Origin: Gaoshiqia sediminis
Lineage (GTDB): Bacteria; Bacteroidota; Bacteroidia; Bacteroidales; Prolixibacteraceae
Reading direction: 5' to 3'
Length of the DNA: 64,000 nucleotides
Assembly (NCBI RefSeq): GCF_025907915.1
Contig: NZ_JAPAAF010000006.1
Location: 1-64,000 of the forward strand
Positions 44,446 through 52,873 of this stretch are shown here, one piece after another. Position numbers and translations under genes: made by a program. The notes under the pieces were generated by a model. It ran no database searches, was not told where the DNA came from, and was given only the letters and a program-made list of their open reading frames with translations. The number at the start of each line of letters is the position of its first letter. Positions within the stretch are counted from its first letter, which is position 1.

Positions 44446-45189
44446 ATGGTACTGAACGACTCAGCCTGGATGTTGCTTTTTTTGTTGTTGCCCATTGCTG
44501 CTTTTTTTTATGCATCAGTCGGGCATGGCGGAGCAAGCAGTTATCTGATGCTGCTGGCTCTTTTTCAGGTGGACCCGTTGCAGATTCGACCAACCGCACT
44601 CCTTCTTAATATGTTTGTTTCAGGATTTGCCTTTTTATCTTACCGTAAAACCTGCCGGTTTCAGCACCGGTTATTCTGGCCGCTGGTACTCTTTTCCGTT
44701 CCGGCAGCATTTATTGGAGGCTCCTTAGTTGTTGATGCTGACCTGTATCGGAAGATATTGGGAGTATTATTGCTTTTCCCCATTGCACGATTTTTAAATC
44801 TTTTTCCTGAAAACAAAGAATTTAAAACAGACAGAAAGTTCTGGATGGCCCCCCTGATTGGACTTCTTATTGGGTTTGTATCGGGACTGATTGGTATTGG
44901 CGGAGGAATTCTTCTTTCGCCGGTTTTACTGTTAACCGGCTGGGCTTCCATGCGGGAAACCGCCGCCATGAGCGCCCTGTTTATTTTTTTGAACTCAGCT
45001 TCGGGATTTTTGGGGGCTGGCGCTTTTCATCCGGCTATCACCACTGAATTGTGGCTTCTGATGCCCGGAACTGTAGCAGCGGGGATGTTAGGCGCATGGT
45101 ATGGGGCTTTCCGGTTCAATCTGAAAACGCTAAAGTACCTTTTAACTTCAGTATTGCTGTTTGCATCTGTTAAACTGTTGCTCACATAA
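44446..45189 (+). CDS. TauE/SafE-family membrane transporter
   Basis: A 247-residue protein with about 8 membrane helices and the family marks VGHGGASSYL (helix 1) and GFVSGLIGIGGGILLSPVLL in the second half. TauE/SafE proteins move sulfite, sulfoacetate or other small anions. It lies only 2 nt after moeA and 2 nt before moaD, so it is cotranslated with the Moco genes. No modABC molybdate importer is present in the window. A role in anion supply or sulfur export for cofactor synthesis is an inference. Confidence 0.85.
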   Translation: MVLNDSAWMLLFLLLPIAAFFYASVGHGGASSYLMLLALFQVDPLQIRPTALLLNMFVSGFAFLSYRKTCRFQHRLFWPLVLFSVPAAFIGGSLVVDADLYRKILGVLLLFPIARFLNLFPENKEFKTDRKFWMAPLIGLLIGFVSGLIGIGGGILLSPVLLLTGWASMRETAAMSALFIFLNSASGFLGAGAFHPAITTELWLLMPGTVAAGMLGAWYGAFRFNLKTLKYLLTSVLLFASVKLLLT

Positions 45190-45191
45190 AA

Positions 45192-45437
45192 ATGATGAGA
45201 AATAAATTACTTAAAATAAAAATGTTCGGGATTGTTGCCGAAAAAACCGGAACAGGGAATTTAACTATTCCTTTTGTGGACGACACGGATAAACTTTATT
45301 TATTGTTGCTGGAGAAACACCCCCAATTGGACGGTATAAAATTCGCAATTGCTGTAAACAGGCAAATTGTGCATCAAAACACATCGCTTGCCCAAAATGA
45401 TGAAATAGCTTTATTACCACCTTTTTCCGGGGGATAA
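45192..45437 (+). CDS. moaD: Molybdopterin synthase small subunit (sulfur carrier)
   Basis: An 81-residue ubiquitin-fold protein ending in the required diglycine (PPFSGG), which carries the thiocarboxylate donated to cPMP. Length and the IALLPPFSGG tail are typical of MoaD. The activating enzyme (moeB-like) and partner moaE follow immediately. Confidence 0.92.
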   Translation: MMRNKLLKIKMFGIVAEKTGTGNLTIPFVDDTDKLYLLLLEKHPQLDGIKFAIAVNRQIVHQNTSLAQNDEIALLPPFSGG

Positions 45438-45447
45438 ATTAATAAAA

Positions 45448-46536
45448 ATGGAACGTTTTGAACGCCAGATAATATTGCCTGAACTGGGACGCGAAGGTCA
45501 GCAGAAACTGAAGATGGCAAAAGTGTTGGTTGCCGGCGCCGGTGGCTTGGGGTGCCCGGCCATCCTTTACCTGGCTGCAGCTGGTGTGGGAACCATCGGT
45601 ATTGCCGACGGCGACCAGGTTGAAGCGTCAAACCTGAACAGGCAGGTATTGTTTGGGTTTAATAATATTGGTAGCTCCAAGGCAGCAGCTGCTGCTAAGT
45701 TTATTTCAGAAAGGTATCCTGATACTCAGGTAAATGTATATGACCGGTTTCTTACGGTCGAAAATATTCCGAAGATTCTGCCTTTTTATGATATTGTAAT
45801 CGATGGAACCGACAGTTTTGCCACCCGGTACATGCTGAACGATGCGTCTGTTTTATTTGGCAAGCCGTTGGTTTACGGTGCAATATACCGCTACGAGGGA
45901 CAGATTGCTCTTTTTAACACCGGTAAAGGTAGTGCCAATTACCGCGACTTGTTTCCCAAAATACCGGATTCCGGAGAAATTGCCAATTGCTCAGAGGCCG
46001 GAGTGCTGGGTGTCTTGCCGGGCATTTTCGGAACTTTGCAGGCAACCGAAGCCATCAAGTGGATTACCGGAATCGGAGAGTTGCTTATCAATAAAGTGCT
46101 TTTCTGCAATTTGAAAAACCATTCTTTTTATGAAATTGATTTGGTGCCCAGTAACGAAGCACAAAAAAACCGGCCGGCCACGCTTGAAGTTTTTCTGAAA
46201 ACTGATTATTCGGTGAATTGCCAGACTGTTTCAGACATCGGATGGAATGAAGCTCTTGAAAGTTCAAACCCAAAATCGTCAGTTTTTATTGACATTCGTG
46301 AACCCGATGAAATTCCACGCTGGTCAAATTCCCAATGCCTTGAAATACCTTATGGGGAATTGGAAGAAAAGGCTGAATTATTTTCAGAGGAAACATCAAT
46401 ATTCCTGTTTTGTCAGCATGGAATCCGCAGTAGGCCGGCGGCAGTGGAGTTGAGAAAAACCTTAAAAAGAAACAATATTTATTCGGTTACAGGCGGAGTG
46501 GAACATCCTGATTCACCTGTTAAACAATTGATTTAA
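45448..46536 (+). CDS. moeB: MoaD-adenylating enzyme MoeB/ThiF-like with C-terminal rhodanese domain
   Basis: A 362-residue protein. Residues 1-245 are an E1-like adenylyltransferase (RQIILPELGREGQQKL, VAGAGGLGCPAILYLAAAGVG, GDQVEASNLNRQ, VIDGTDSFATRYMLND). Residues ~265-360 are a rhodanese domain with the active-site loop CQHGIRS. It activates MoaD by adenylation and may supply its sulfur. The zinc-binding Cys pairs of E. coli MoeB appear absent: YRCLFP reads YRDLFP and no second CxxC is seen, while the CSEAGVLGVLPG segment is kept. The start is 10 nt after moaD. Confidence 0.9.
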   Translation: MERFERQIILPELGREGQQKLKMAKVLVAGAGGLGCPAILYLAAAGVGTIGIADGDQVEASNLNRQVLFGFNNIGSSKAAAAAKFISERYPDTQVNVYDRFLTVENIPKILPFYDIVIDGTDSFATRYMLNDASVLFGKPLVYGAIYRYEGQIALFNTGKGSANYRDLFPKIPDSGEIANCSEAGVLGVLPGIFGTLQATEAIKWITGIGELLINKVLFCNLKNHSFYEIDLVPSNEAQKNRPATLEVFLKTDYSVNCQTVSDIGWNEALESSNPKSSVFIDIREPDEIPRWSNSQCLEIPYGELEEKAELFSEETSIFLFCQHGIRSRPAAVELRKTLKRNNIYSVTGGVEHPDSPVKQLI

Positions 46537-46537
46537 A

Positions 46538-46978
46538 ATGAATAGAGAACCTAAAAATATTTTCATCAGGGGTGCAATTCCGGCAGCCAAAATAAGCGAG
46601 TCGGTTCAAAAACATGCCACTCAGACCGAAATTGGCGCTCATGCCATTTTTTTGGGACAGGTGAGGGCCGATGAGAAAAAAGAAGGAACAGTTACTGCCA
46701 TTGAATACAGTGCTTACGAAGATATGGCCATTGAAAAGGCACATGAAATCAGGGAAGCAGCTTTTGCAAAGTATCCGGTCACCTGCATGCATATTTACCA
46801 CAGCCTTGGTCAGGTGAATGTAGGCGAAATTTGCTTTTTTGTGTTTACCTCGGCTCCACACCGCAGGGAAGCCATAGATGCCTGTAACGAAATTGTTGAA
46901 CGCATAAAGGCCGAACTGCCAGTGTGGGGATGCGAATTACTTGGAAAAGATAAACACGTGTGGAAAAAAAATACCTGA
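46538..46978 (+). CDS. moaE: Molybdopterin synthase catalytic subunit
   Basis: A 146-residue MoaE with GAHAIFLGQVRAD (core strand), IEYSAYEDMAIEKAHEI, and SAPHRREAIDACNEIVERIKAELPVW. The Lys in ERIKAELP matches one catalytic lysine. The second, normally in W-K-K/R-E, is replaced (VWGCELLG), with a Lys four residues further on. It forms the MoaD2-MoaE2 synthase that dithiolates cPMP. It follows moeB by 1 nt. Confidence 0.92.
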   Translation: MNREPKNIFIRGAIPAAKISESVQKHATQTEIGAHAIFLGQVRADEKKEGTVTAIEYSAYEDMAIEKAHEIREAAFAKYPVTCMHIYHSLGQVNVGEICFFVFTSAPHRREAIDACNEIVERIKAELPVWGCELLGKDKHVWKKNT

Positions 46979-46981
46979 ACG

Positions 46982-47662
46982 ATGAAGATTATTACGCTTT
47001 TAACAGGAAAAATTGAACAATTGGGGCAGGAAGGCGTGTCAAGCGGTATTAAAAAAATGGCGACGCTTGAAAGAGAAAAGGTGTTGGAAACGGGTTTGGT
47101 TAATGATAATCAGGCCGATAAAAAACACCACGGTGGCCCAGATAAAGCCATTCATCATTATGCTTTTGAGCATTATGAATATTGGAAAAATGAGCCAGGT
47201 GTCTTAAACCCAGAAGTATTTTGCGAAGGAGGATTTGGAGAAAACATATCCACTGTGGGCATGGACGAATCATCGGTTTGTATCGGTGATAAATACCGCG
47301 TTGGTTCGGTTGTTTTGGAAGTTAGTCAGGCCAGACAACCCTGTTGGAAGCTCAATATCAGGTTCGGTCACCCCGGTATGTCACGAATGGTACAGGATAG
47401 CTTTCGGACCGGATGGTATTATCGGGTATTGCATGAAGGCGAAATACAGGCCAACGATCATTTTGAGCTATTGGAACGCCCCCTGGCTCAATGGCCGCTA
47501 AGAAAATTACTTGATGTCCTCTACCGTGATGTACTGAACTACGCTCTACTTGAAGAAATGACAACACTCGTCCCTCTGGCCGAAAGCTGGAAAAGAACTG
47601 CTCAAAACCGCCTTCAAACAGGTGCAGTTGAAGACTGGAACAAAAGATTATATAACCGATAA
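46982..47662 (+). CDS. MOSC-domain protein (YiiM-like)
   Basis: A 226-residue protein with a MOSC beta-barrel (KKHHGGPDKAIHHYAFEHYEYW, FGENISTVGMDES, VGDKYRVGSVVLEVSQARQPCWKL with the sulfur/cofactor-binding Cys, GWYYRVLHEGEI), followed by a small C-terminal helical domain. MOSC proteins of the YiiM type bind Mo-molybdopterin and reduce N-hydroxylated compounds. Position 3 nt after moaE supports a cofactor-related role; the substrate is unknown. Confidence 0.85.
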   Translation: MKIITLLTGKIEQLGQEGVSSGIKKMATLEREKVLETGLVNDNQADKKHHGGPDKAIHHYAFEHYEYWKNEPGVLNPEVFCEGGFGENISTVGMDESSVCIGDKYRVGSVVLEVSQARQPCWKLNIRFGHPGMSRMVQDSFRTGWYYRVLHEGEIQANDHFELLERPLAQWPLRKLLDVLYRDVLNYALLEEMTTLVPLAESWKRTAQNRLQTGAVEDWNKRLYNR

Positions 47663-47672
47663 ATACAAAATC

Positions 47673-48587
47673 ATGATTAATATTACTCCCAAAAACAGCA
47701 CCCTGCGAACAGCCATCGCTCAAGCCGTAGTTCATGTTAGTCTCAAGGAAACCATCCGTGCCCTTAAAGAAAAACGCGTACCCAAAGGTGATGTCTTGGA
47801 AGTGGCCCGTACGGCAGGTCTTTTTGCAGCCAAACGTACCAGCGATATGATTCCCGATTGTCATCCCCTCCCGGTTGAGTTTACAGAAATCAGGTTTCAT
47901 CTGGAGGAGTTGAGCATTCACATTGAAGCAGAAATCCACACTATTTATAAAACAGGGGTTGAAGTGGAAGCCATGCACACAGCCTCGGTGGTGGCCCTCA
48001 CCATTTACGATATGCTCAAACCTATCGACTCGCATATTAGTATTGAGAAAATTAGTCTAGCAGAAAAAGAGGGAGGGAAAAGTCAACTGGGAAAAACCAA
48101 AGAAAAAACCGAATTCCGGGCAGCTGTCGTGGTATGTTCCGATACCATCAGCGCAGGCGAAAAGGAAGACCGCTCGGGGAAAGCCATTGTCCAAAAATTG
48201 GAAAATTGTGACGTGACAGTGAAGGATTATGTTATCATATCCGATGAAGTAGATCTAATCCGACAACAGGTACTTGGCTATTCGGAAGAAGGATTACACC
48301 TTGTTATTATTACCGGAGGCACAGGTCTTTCTCCACGCGATGTGACCCCGGAAGCCCTGGAGCCAATCATCGAACGGCGCATACCTGGCATAGAGGAAAC
48401 GATTAGGGCTTATGGCCAGTTACGTACGCCGTTCTCCATGTTGTCACGGTCCATGGCAGGTCTTATTGGAAATACCCTTGTGCTGGCGCTGCCTGGTTCA
48501 ACCCGTGGCGCCGAAGAATCAATGGATGCCATCTTCCCGGCTGTTTTACACCTGTTTAAAATGATGCAGGGAGGGAACCATCATTAA
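47673..48587 (+). CDS. moaC: Bifunctional MoaC-Mog fusion (cPMP synthase plus molybdopterin adenylyltransferase-like)
   Basis: A 304-residue protein starting at ATG 47673; the upstream in-frame ATG at 47622 lies within the MOSC gene. Residues 1-145 are MoaC (KGDVLEVARTAGLFAAKRTSDMIPDCHPL with K, H; TGVEVEAMHTASVVALTIYDMLKPID with D, K). Residues ~155-304 are a MoaB/MogA domain (VVVCSDTISAGEKEDRSGK, IITGGTGLSPRDVTPEAL, LPGSTRGAEESMDAIFPAVLHL). One protein thus supplies an early and a late step. It is the last gene of the Moco block. Confidence 0.93.
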   Translation: MINITPKNSTLRTAIAQAVVHVSLKETIRALKEKRVPKGDVLEVARTAGLFAAKRTSDMIPDCHPLPVEFTEIRFHLEELSIHIEAEIHTIYKTGVEVEAMHTASVVALTIYDMLKPIDSHISIEKISLAEKEGGKSQLGKTKEKTEFRAAVVVCSDTISAGEKEDRSGKAIVQKLENCDVTVKDYVIISDEVDLIRQQVLGYSEEGLHLVIITGGTGLSPRDVTPEALEPIIERRIPGIEETIRAYGQLRTPFSMLSRSMAGLIGNTLVLALPGSTRGAEESMDAIFPAVLHLFKMMQGGNHH

Positions 48588-49045
48588 TTGCTTACAGTCA
48601 ATTATTGTACACTGAACCTATTCAAAAGAAACAGTACTACTGAATAGCTAGGGAGTATGACTTAAAAACTGTAGCATCTTACTTTTGATAGTGTTTTTTG
48701 GGTGTCTCCGGTCCGCCTGCATCGCGAAACAGAAGGCGCTCCTTACACCGGATTAAAACCAGCAGGGACTACCAAGCAATTATTTAAATGACAGATAAAG
48801 CTCTTGAAGATGGAGATATATTTGATTTTTGGTAAAACTAAATCGCCATATCAATAAGGTAGTTCAAGGAAAATATGAAAAAGTAGCTGAATTCGATAAA
48901 GTAAAGGGTGATTCACAAGAGCCAGACAGGGCATTTGTGAAAGCTATATTGACTATACCATACGGTTGAAGCGCATCATGACATTTTGGAATACGGGGAT
49001 GAACATTCTGGGCTATAAGTATGTTAATATAAGAAAAAGGATATC
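48588..49045. other. Gene-free stretch after the Moco operon
   Basis: A 458-nt region with no credible gene. Short coding-like patches occur (for example 48788-48835, and frames around 48835-48966), with stops and no recognised family, so it may hold a decayed gene. No terminator hairpin with T-run was identified. Confidence 0.35.
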
Positions 49046-49375
49046 ATGAAAAACGAAAATTTATATCCACAGGTAACCATGGAACTGGCTGATAAAAGGG
49101 AAGCTTTAGCTCCCGAAATTATGGAGATTTGGAACAATTTCAGCAAAACAGTTTTTAAAGAGGGGGCGTTACCCGAAAAAACCAAACAGTTAATAGCAGT
49201 GGCTGTGGCACACGTAACGCAGTGTCCATATTGCATCCGTTCACATACAAAACAGGCCATACGTAAAGGAGCAAGCAAAGAAGAAATCATGGAAGCGATA
49301 TGTGTAGCTGCCGAAATGCGCGCCGGTGGCGCATATGCCCATGCAAACATTGCATTGGATGAGATGGAAAAATAG
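49046..49375 (+). CDS. Carboxymuconolactone decarboxylase (AhpD-like) family protein
   Basis: A 109-residue helical protein with the family motif CPYCIRSHTKQAIRKGAS (redox CxxC and His) and EAICVAAEMRAGGAYAHA. Small members of this family often act as alkylhydroperoxidase-like peroxidases rather than decarboxylases. It is followed 18 nt later by a broken DUF488 gene. A role in peroxide or nitrosative stress is inferred from motif and neighbourhood. Confidence 0.88.
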   Translation: MKNENLYPQVTMELADKREALAPEIMEIWNNFSKTVFKEGALPEKTKQLIAVAVAHVTQCPYCIRSHTKQAIRKGASKEEIMEAICVAAEMRAGGAYAHANIALDEMEK

Positions 49376-49393
49376 CGGTACTACGATAACGAA

Positions 49394-49750
49394 ATGATGG
49401 GAGAATTTAAAATTAAACGGATTTATGAGAACCCCTCAGAAGACGATGGCTACCGTGTTTTGGTGGATCGGCTTTGGCCGCGCGGTGTTTTTAAAAAAGC
49501 AGCAAACCTTGATGAATGGAACAAAGAGGTTGCGCCATCTCCTGAACTAAGAAAATGGTTTAACCACAAAGAGGAGCGATTTAAGGAGTTTGAATCGAAG
49601 TATAGGGAAGAATTAAAAGATTAAAAGGAGGAATTAGATAAATTGAGAGGAGCAGCAAAAAACGGAGCGGTTAGTTTGTTGTACGCCGCAAAAAGTCCAG
49701 AGATAAATCATGTTATTGTGCTAATGGATTTGTTGTTAAAGGGTGATTGA
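49394..49750 (+). pseudogene. DUF488-family gene interrupted by an in-frame stop
   Basis: The frame starts with the DUF488 signature (IKRIYENPSEDDGYRVLVDRLWPRG, then WNKEVAPSPELRKWF). It meets TAA at 49622-49624 after 76 codons. Beyond the stop the same frame continues with family sequence (GAVSLLYAAKSPEINHVIVL) to a TGA at 49748-49750. The full family length is ~118-120 residues, so this is a single nonsense change with no frameshift. The truncated 76-residue protein would lack the conserved C-terminal strand. Confidence 0.8.
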
Positions 49751-49782
49751 GAGGTGCATCCTTCAAAAGAAGAGAAAAATAG

Positions 49783-51057
49783 ATGATAGCAAAACAAAAA
49801 ATAATAATTGTTGGTGGCGGTTTTGCAGGGATTAAACTAGCCATGAAGTTAGACAAAAAATTATTTGATGTATTGCTAATAGACAAAATTAATCATCACC
49901 AGTTTCAACCTCTATTTTATCAGGTGGCCACTTCTCAAATTGAACCTGCAAATATTTCCTTTCCTTTCCGTTATGTTTTCAGAAAAAGGAGCAACATACT
50001 CATCAGATTGGCTGAAGTAACCCGGGTACATCCGGACCAAAACAAAATTAGCACAACAATAGGCGTTTTCGAGTACGATTTTCTGGTAATTGCCATTGGA
50101 TGTAAAACTAATTTTTTTGGTAAAACCAAAATTTGTGAACATTCCTTTACTTTAAAAACAACGTACGATGCTATAAAAATACGCAACCATATATTGCAAA
50201 CTTTCGAAAATATAATTTCAGCTAAAGAATATGAGAAAGAAGCCCTGCGGAATTTGGTAATAGTTGGCGCTGGCCCAACAGGCGTGGAATTGGCGGGTGC
50301 TTTTGCAGAAATCAAAAAGAATATTCTGCCCAAAGATTATCCCCGGATTGATTTTAAAAAATTTAAGATTACACTGGTTGAAGGAGCAAAGAATACACTG
50401 AATAATATGAGTCACAACGCCCGTTTGGCATCGCGGAAGTACTTGGAGAATATGGGGGTCCAACTGCTTACAGAAACCTTTGTTACAGATTATGATGGCC
50501 ATACCCTTACGTTAAATAACGGTAAACAAATAAAGACAAAAACGGTGATTTGGGCTGCCGGGGTAACTGCAAACCAAATCGATGGTTTTCCATCCAATTG
50601 TATTACAAATGGAAACCGTATTCTGGTGGATCGCCAAAATAAAGTAGCCGGGAGTGATAATATTTATGCAATTGGCGATATTGCTTCCATGAAAACAAAC
50701 AAATATTCCCAGGGGCATCCTCAGGTCGCCAATGTGGCTATTAACCAGGCAAAATGTTTAGCCAGAAATTTAAAACGGATTATTGATGGGAAACCTCTGC
50801 TGGAGTACGAATACAAAGACTTTGGCTCAATGGCTACTATTGGCCGGCATAAAGCAGTAGTTGACTTTCCGTTTATTCAGTTTAGGGGATATATTGCATG
50901 GATTATTTGGATGTTTCTGCACCTGATGCTGATTTTGAGTGTTCGCAATAAATTAATCATTTTCATCAACTGGACTTGGGTTTATTTCACAAAAGATTCC
51001 TCGCTTCGTTTAATACTCAATCAGTCAAACGAAAACTGTTTTTCTGAGGAAAAATAA
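49783..51057 (+). CDS. Type II NADH:quinone oxidoreductase (NDH-2)
   Basis: A 424-residue flavoprotein. The FAD-binding motif is IIIVGGGFAGIKLA near the N-terminus; the second dinucleotide fold is LVIVGAGPTGVELAGAF (NADH). The quinone-site segment HHQFQPLFYQVATSQIEPA and the YAIGDIA motif are typical of NDH-2. The C-terminus (IIWMFLHLMLILSVRNKLIIFINWTW) is a membrane-binding hairpin. It would feed electrons from NADH to menaquinone without proton pumping, supporting nitrate respiration. Confidence 0.9.
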   Translation: MIAKQKIIIVGGGFAGIKLAMKLDKKLFDVLLIDKINHHQFQPLFYQVATSQIEPANISFPFRYVFRKRSNILIRLAEVTRVHPDQNKISTTIGVFEYDFLVIAIGCKTNFFGKTKICEHSFTLKTTYDAIKIRNHILQTFENIISAKEYEKEALRNLVIVGAGPTGVELAGAFAEIKKNILPKDYPRIDFKKFKITLVEGAKNTLNNMSHNARLASRKYLENMGVQLLTETFVTDYDGHTLTLNNGKQIKTKTVIWAAGVTANQIDGFPSNCITNGNRILVDRQNKVAGSDNIYAIGDIASMKTNKYSQGHPQVANVAINQAKCLARNLKRIIDGKPLLEYEYKDFGSMATIGRHKAVVDFPFIQFRGYIAWIIWMFLHLMLILSVRNKLIIFINWTWVYFTKDSSLRLILNQSNENCFSEEK

Positions 51058-51651
51058 AATGCTATTACCTGTTATATCTTGCTTAGGGTAAGTTCCATTC
51101 TTTCTCTATAAAAGATACAGAGGTCTTTTTATTGAATTTATTTTATATATTTGCGACAAGATAAAAGTTAAATTTTAAAATTTTTTAATTATCGAAAAAT
51201 TAGATGGAACGAATATTGAACCGAGATACAAACATTCCACTATTTTTGAGAAATATGAAAATCTTGCTATTGATGAATCTTTTATTCTTCATAACGACCG
51301 CGTGCAAAACCACATTATTATCAGGTTACAGCGGAGAAAGATGAAGAATTTGGTTAGAAATTTTTGCAGGAAGCTCCGATGTACGGGAAGTAGAAATCAG
51401 TAAACTGGAAGTAAAATGAAAGAGAGCGTAGGGTAGAGTAGAGGGGTGGGATGAGCAGGTTATCCATATTTCCAAATTACAGGTTTATTGTAAGAATTTA
51501 AAAAGCATGCTAGCATAATATTGTCAGGCCGAATGGAATGCAAACAGGTTCCCGGCTGGGATCGATTTTTACCAGATACGGGCAGGATGTTTTAAAAAGC
51601 AGGAAAATCTGATTTGCACGAATAGAATTCATTAAATAAAATTGTATCATT
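51058..51651. other. Decayed NO-regulon segment (degenerate operator and DUF2249 remnant)
   Basis: This 594-nt region resembles the DUF2249 locus at 54270-54592. It has a degraded Rrf2-type palindrome (TATAAAAGA-N8-TCTTTTTATT, 51107-51133), a TATATTTG -7-like box (51146-51153) and a DUF2249 pseudogene (51191-51419). From 51420 to 51651 no feature is seen other than the leader of the next gene. Confidence 0.6.
51191..51419 (+). pseudogene. DUF2249 pseudogene
   Basis: Aligned with the intact gene at 54362-54592, this copy has ATC in place of the start ATG (51191-51193), a one-base deletion in the middle, and an in-frame TAG where the intact gene encodes Trp in GWEY. Codons on both sides remain similar (KYENLA-like, TAEK..EFG, EISKLEVK). 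The upstream promoter region is also shared. Confidence 0.75.
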
Positions 51652-52872
51652 TTGAAAGAAAACTGGAATAAAATAAGTTTGGCATTCTTATTTATCGTTG
51701 CAATTATCGGAACACTTCTTCGCTCTCCGTATGTTTCGACTCTTCCCTTGGAATATACAAACCTCGTTCATGCGCATTCACACACCGCGTTTCAGGGGTG
51801 GATATATACCATTATATTCCTCATTTTAACAAGCACTTTCATTGGTAAAGATAAAATCGAAAAAGGGCACTATCGTCTTCAATTTAAACTGACCGTACTG
51901 ATCGTGCTGGGAGTGCTGATTTCATTTACTCTTCAGGGTTATGGTTTGTATTCTATTGTCTTTTCAACGCTGTTCCAGGTGTTAAATTATTGGTTCATTT
52001 ACCGTTTTTTAAAAGACTCCTGTACAGCTAAACCCAATTCAGCAAACTACATCGTTTTACGTTTTATAAAAGCCGGTCTATGGCTGGGCGTATTGTCAAC
52101 CATCATGCCCTTTGGTATTGGTTTTCTTTCTGCCAACGGGCAAAGTGGCACTGAACTCTATCATGCGTTTGTTTATACGTTCATGCATCTTCAATACAAC
52201 GGCTGGTTTCTGTTTGTAGCGTTGGGACTTTTCTATAAACTTCTCGAAAGAAACAATATCGATTTCAGTAGTATTCAAGCCAACCGGTTTTTCTGGTTTT
52301 TTACTGTTAGCATTATTCCGGCCATCACGCTTTCATTACTTGGTATGAGTTTTTCGAAGTATTTGATGCTACCAGCATACTTTTCCGTCTTTCTACAGCT
52401 TTTGGGCTTGTTTTTTTTCCTGCTATCGTTACCCCGAAAAACTGCAAGTTTATTGAGATACAAATCCGAATGGCTGAGACTTTATCTCCTTGTTTTTCTT
52501 GCTTCAATTTTCTTAAAGAACATCCTGCAAATCCTGTCTGTCTTCACAACCTTTCAGGCCTATGCTTTTAACAACAAGCTAATTATACTTGCTTATTTGC
52601 ATTTAACGCTTATCGGCGTCATTTCATTTTTGTTCTTTGCCTTGATGATTGACATGAAGTGGATTGTTGTAGACGCATTTGTCAAGCTTGGAAACTCCCT
52701 TCTGTTTTTGGGATTTGCTACCACCGAGCTGATCTTGACATTAGGCGGCTTGGGACTTTATTACAGCCATCAGATTTTACTGACTGGAAGTATTTCAATG
52801 ACTTTGGGGATTTTAATACTGGTAATTAGCAGAAAAAATAGAATAGCTCATAATTCATACATACAACTATAA
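51652..52872 (+). CDS. Multi-helix membrane protein, heme-copper-oxidase-I/NnrS-like
   Basis: A 406-residue protein with about 12 membrane helices and conserved His in helices: NLVHAHSHTAFQGW, FVYTFMHLQYNGWFLF and YLHLTLIGVISFLFFA. This spacing resembles the subunit-I-like/NnrS group tied to NO metabolism. The start is TTG at 51652; the nearest in-frame ATG is far inside and would lose the first helices. It is 1 nt from the following acyl-CoA dehydrogenase gene. Function is not known; heme binding and a role in NO protection are inferred. Confidence 0.65.
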   Translation: MKENWNKISLAFLFIVAIIGTLLRSPYVSTLPLEYTNLVHAHSHTAFQGWIYTIIFLILTSTFIGKDKIEKGHYRLQFKLTVLIVLGVLISFTLQGYGLYSIVFSTLFQVLNYWFIYRFLKDSCTAKPNSANYIVLRFIKAGLWLGVLSTIMPFGIGFLSANGQSGTELYHAFVYTFMHLQYNGWFLFVALGLFYKLLERNNIDFSSIQANRFFWFFTVSIIPAITLSLLGMSFSKYLMLPAYFSVFLQLLGLFFFLLSLPRKTASLLRYKSEWLRLYLLVFLASIFLKNILQILSVFTTFQAYAFNNKLIILAYLHLTLIGVISFLFFALMIDMKWIVVDAFVKLGNSLLFLGFATTELILTLGGLGLYYSHQILLTGSISMTLGILILVISRKNRIAHNSYIQL

Positions 52873-52873
52873 T

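Noticed and set aside
48788-48835. Short open frame after the Moco operon
   Set aside because: It has 15 codons, no family resemblance and no following gene. It is described only as gene-free DNA.
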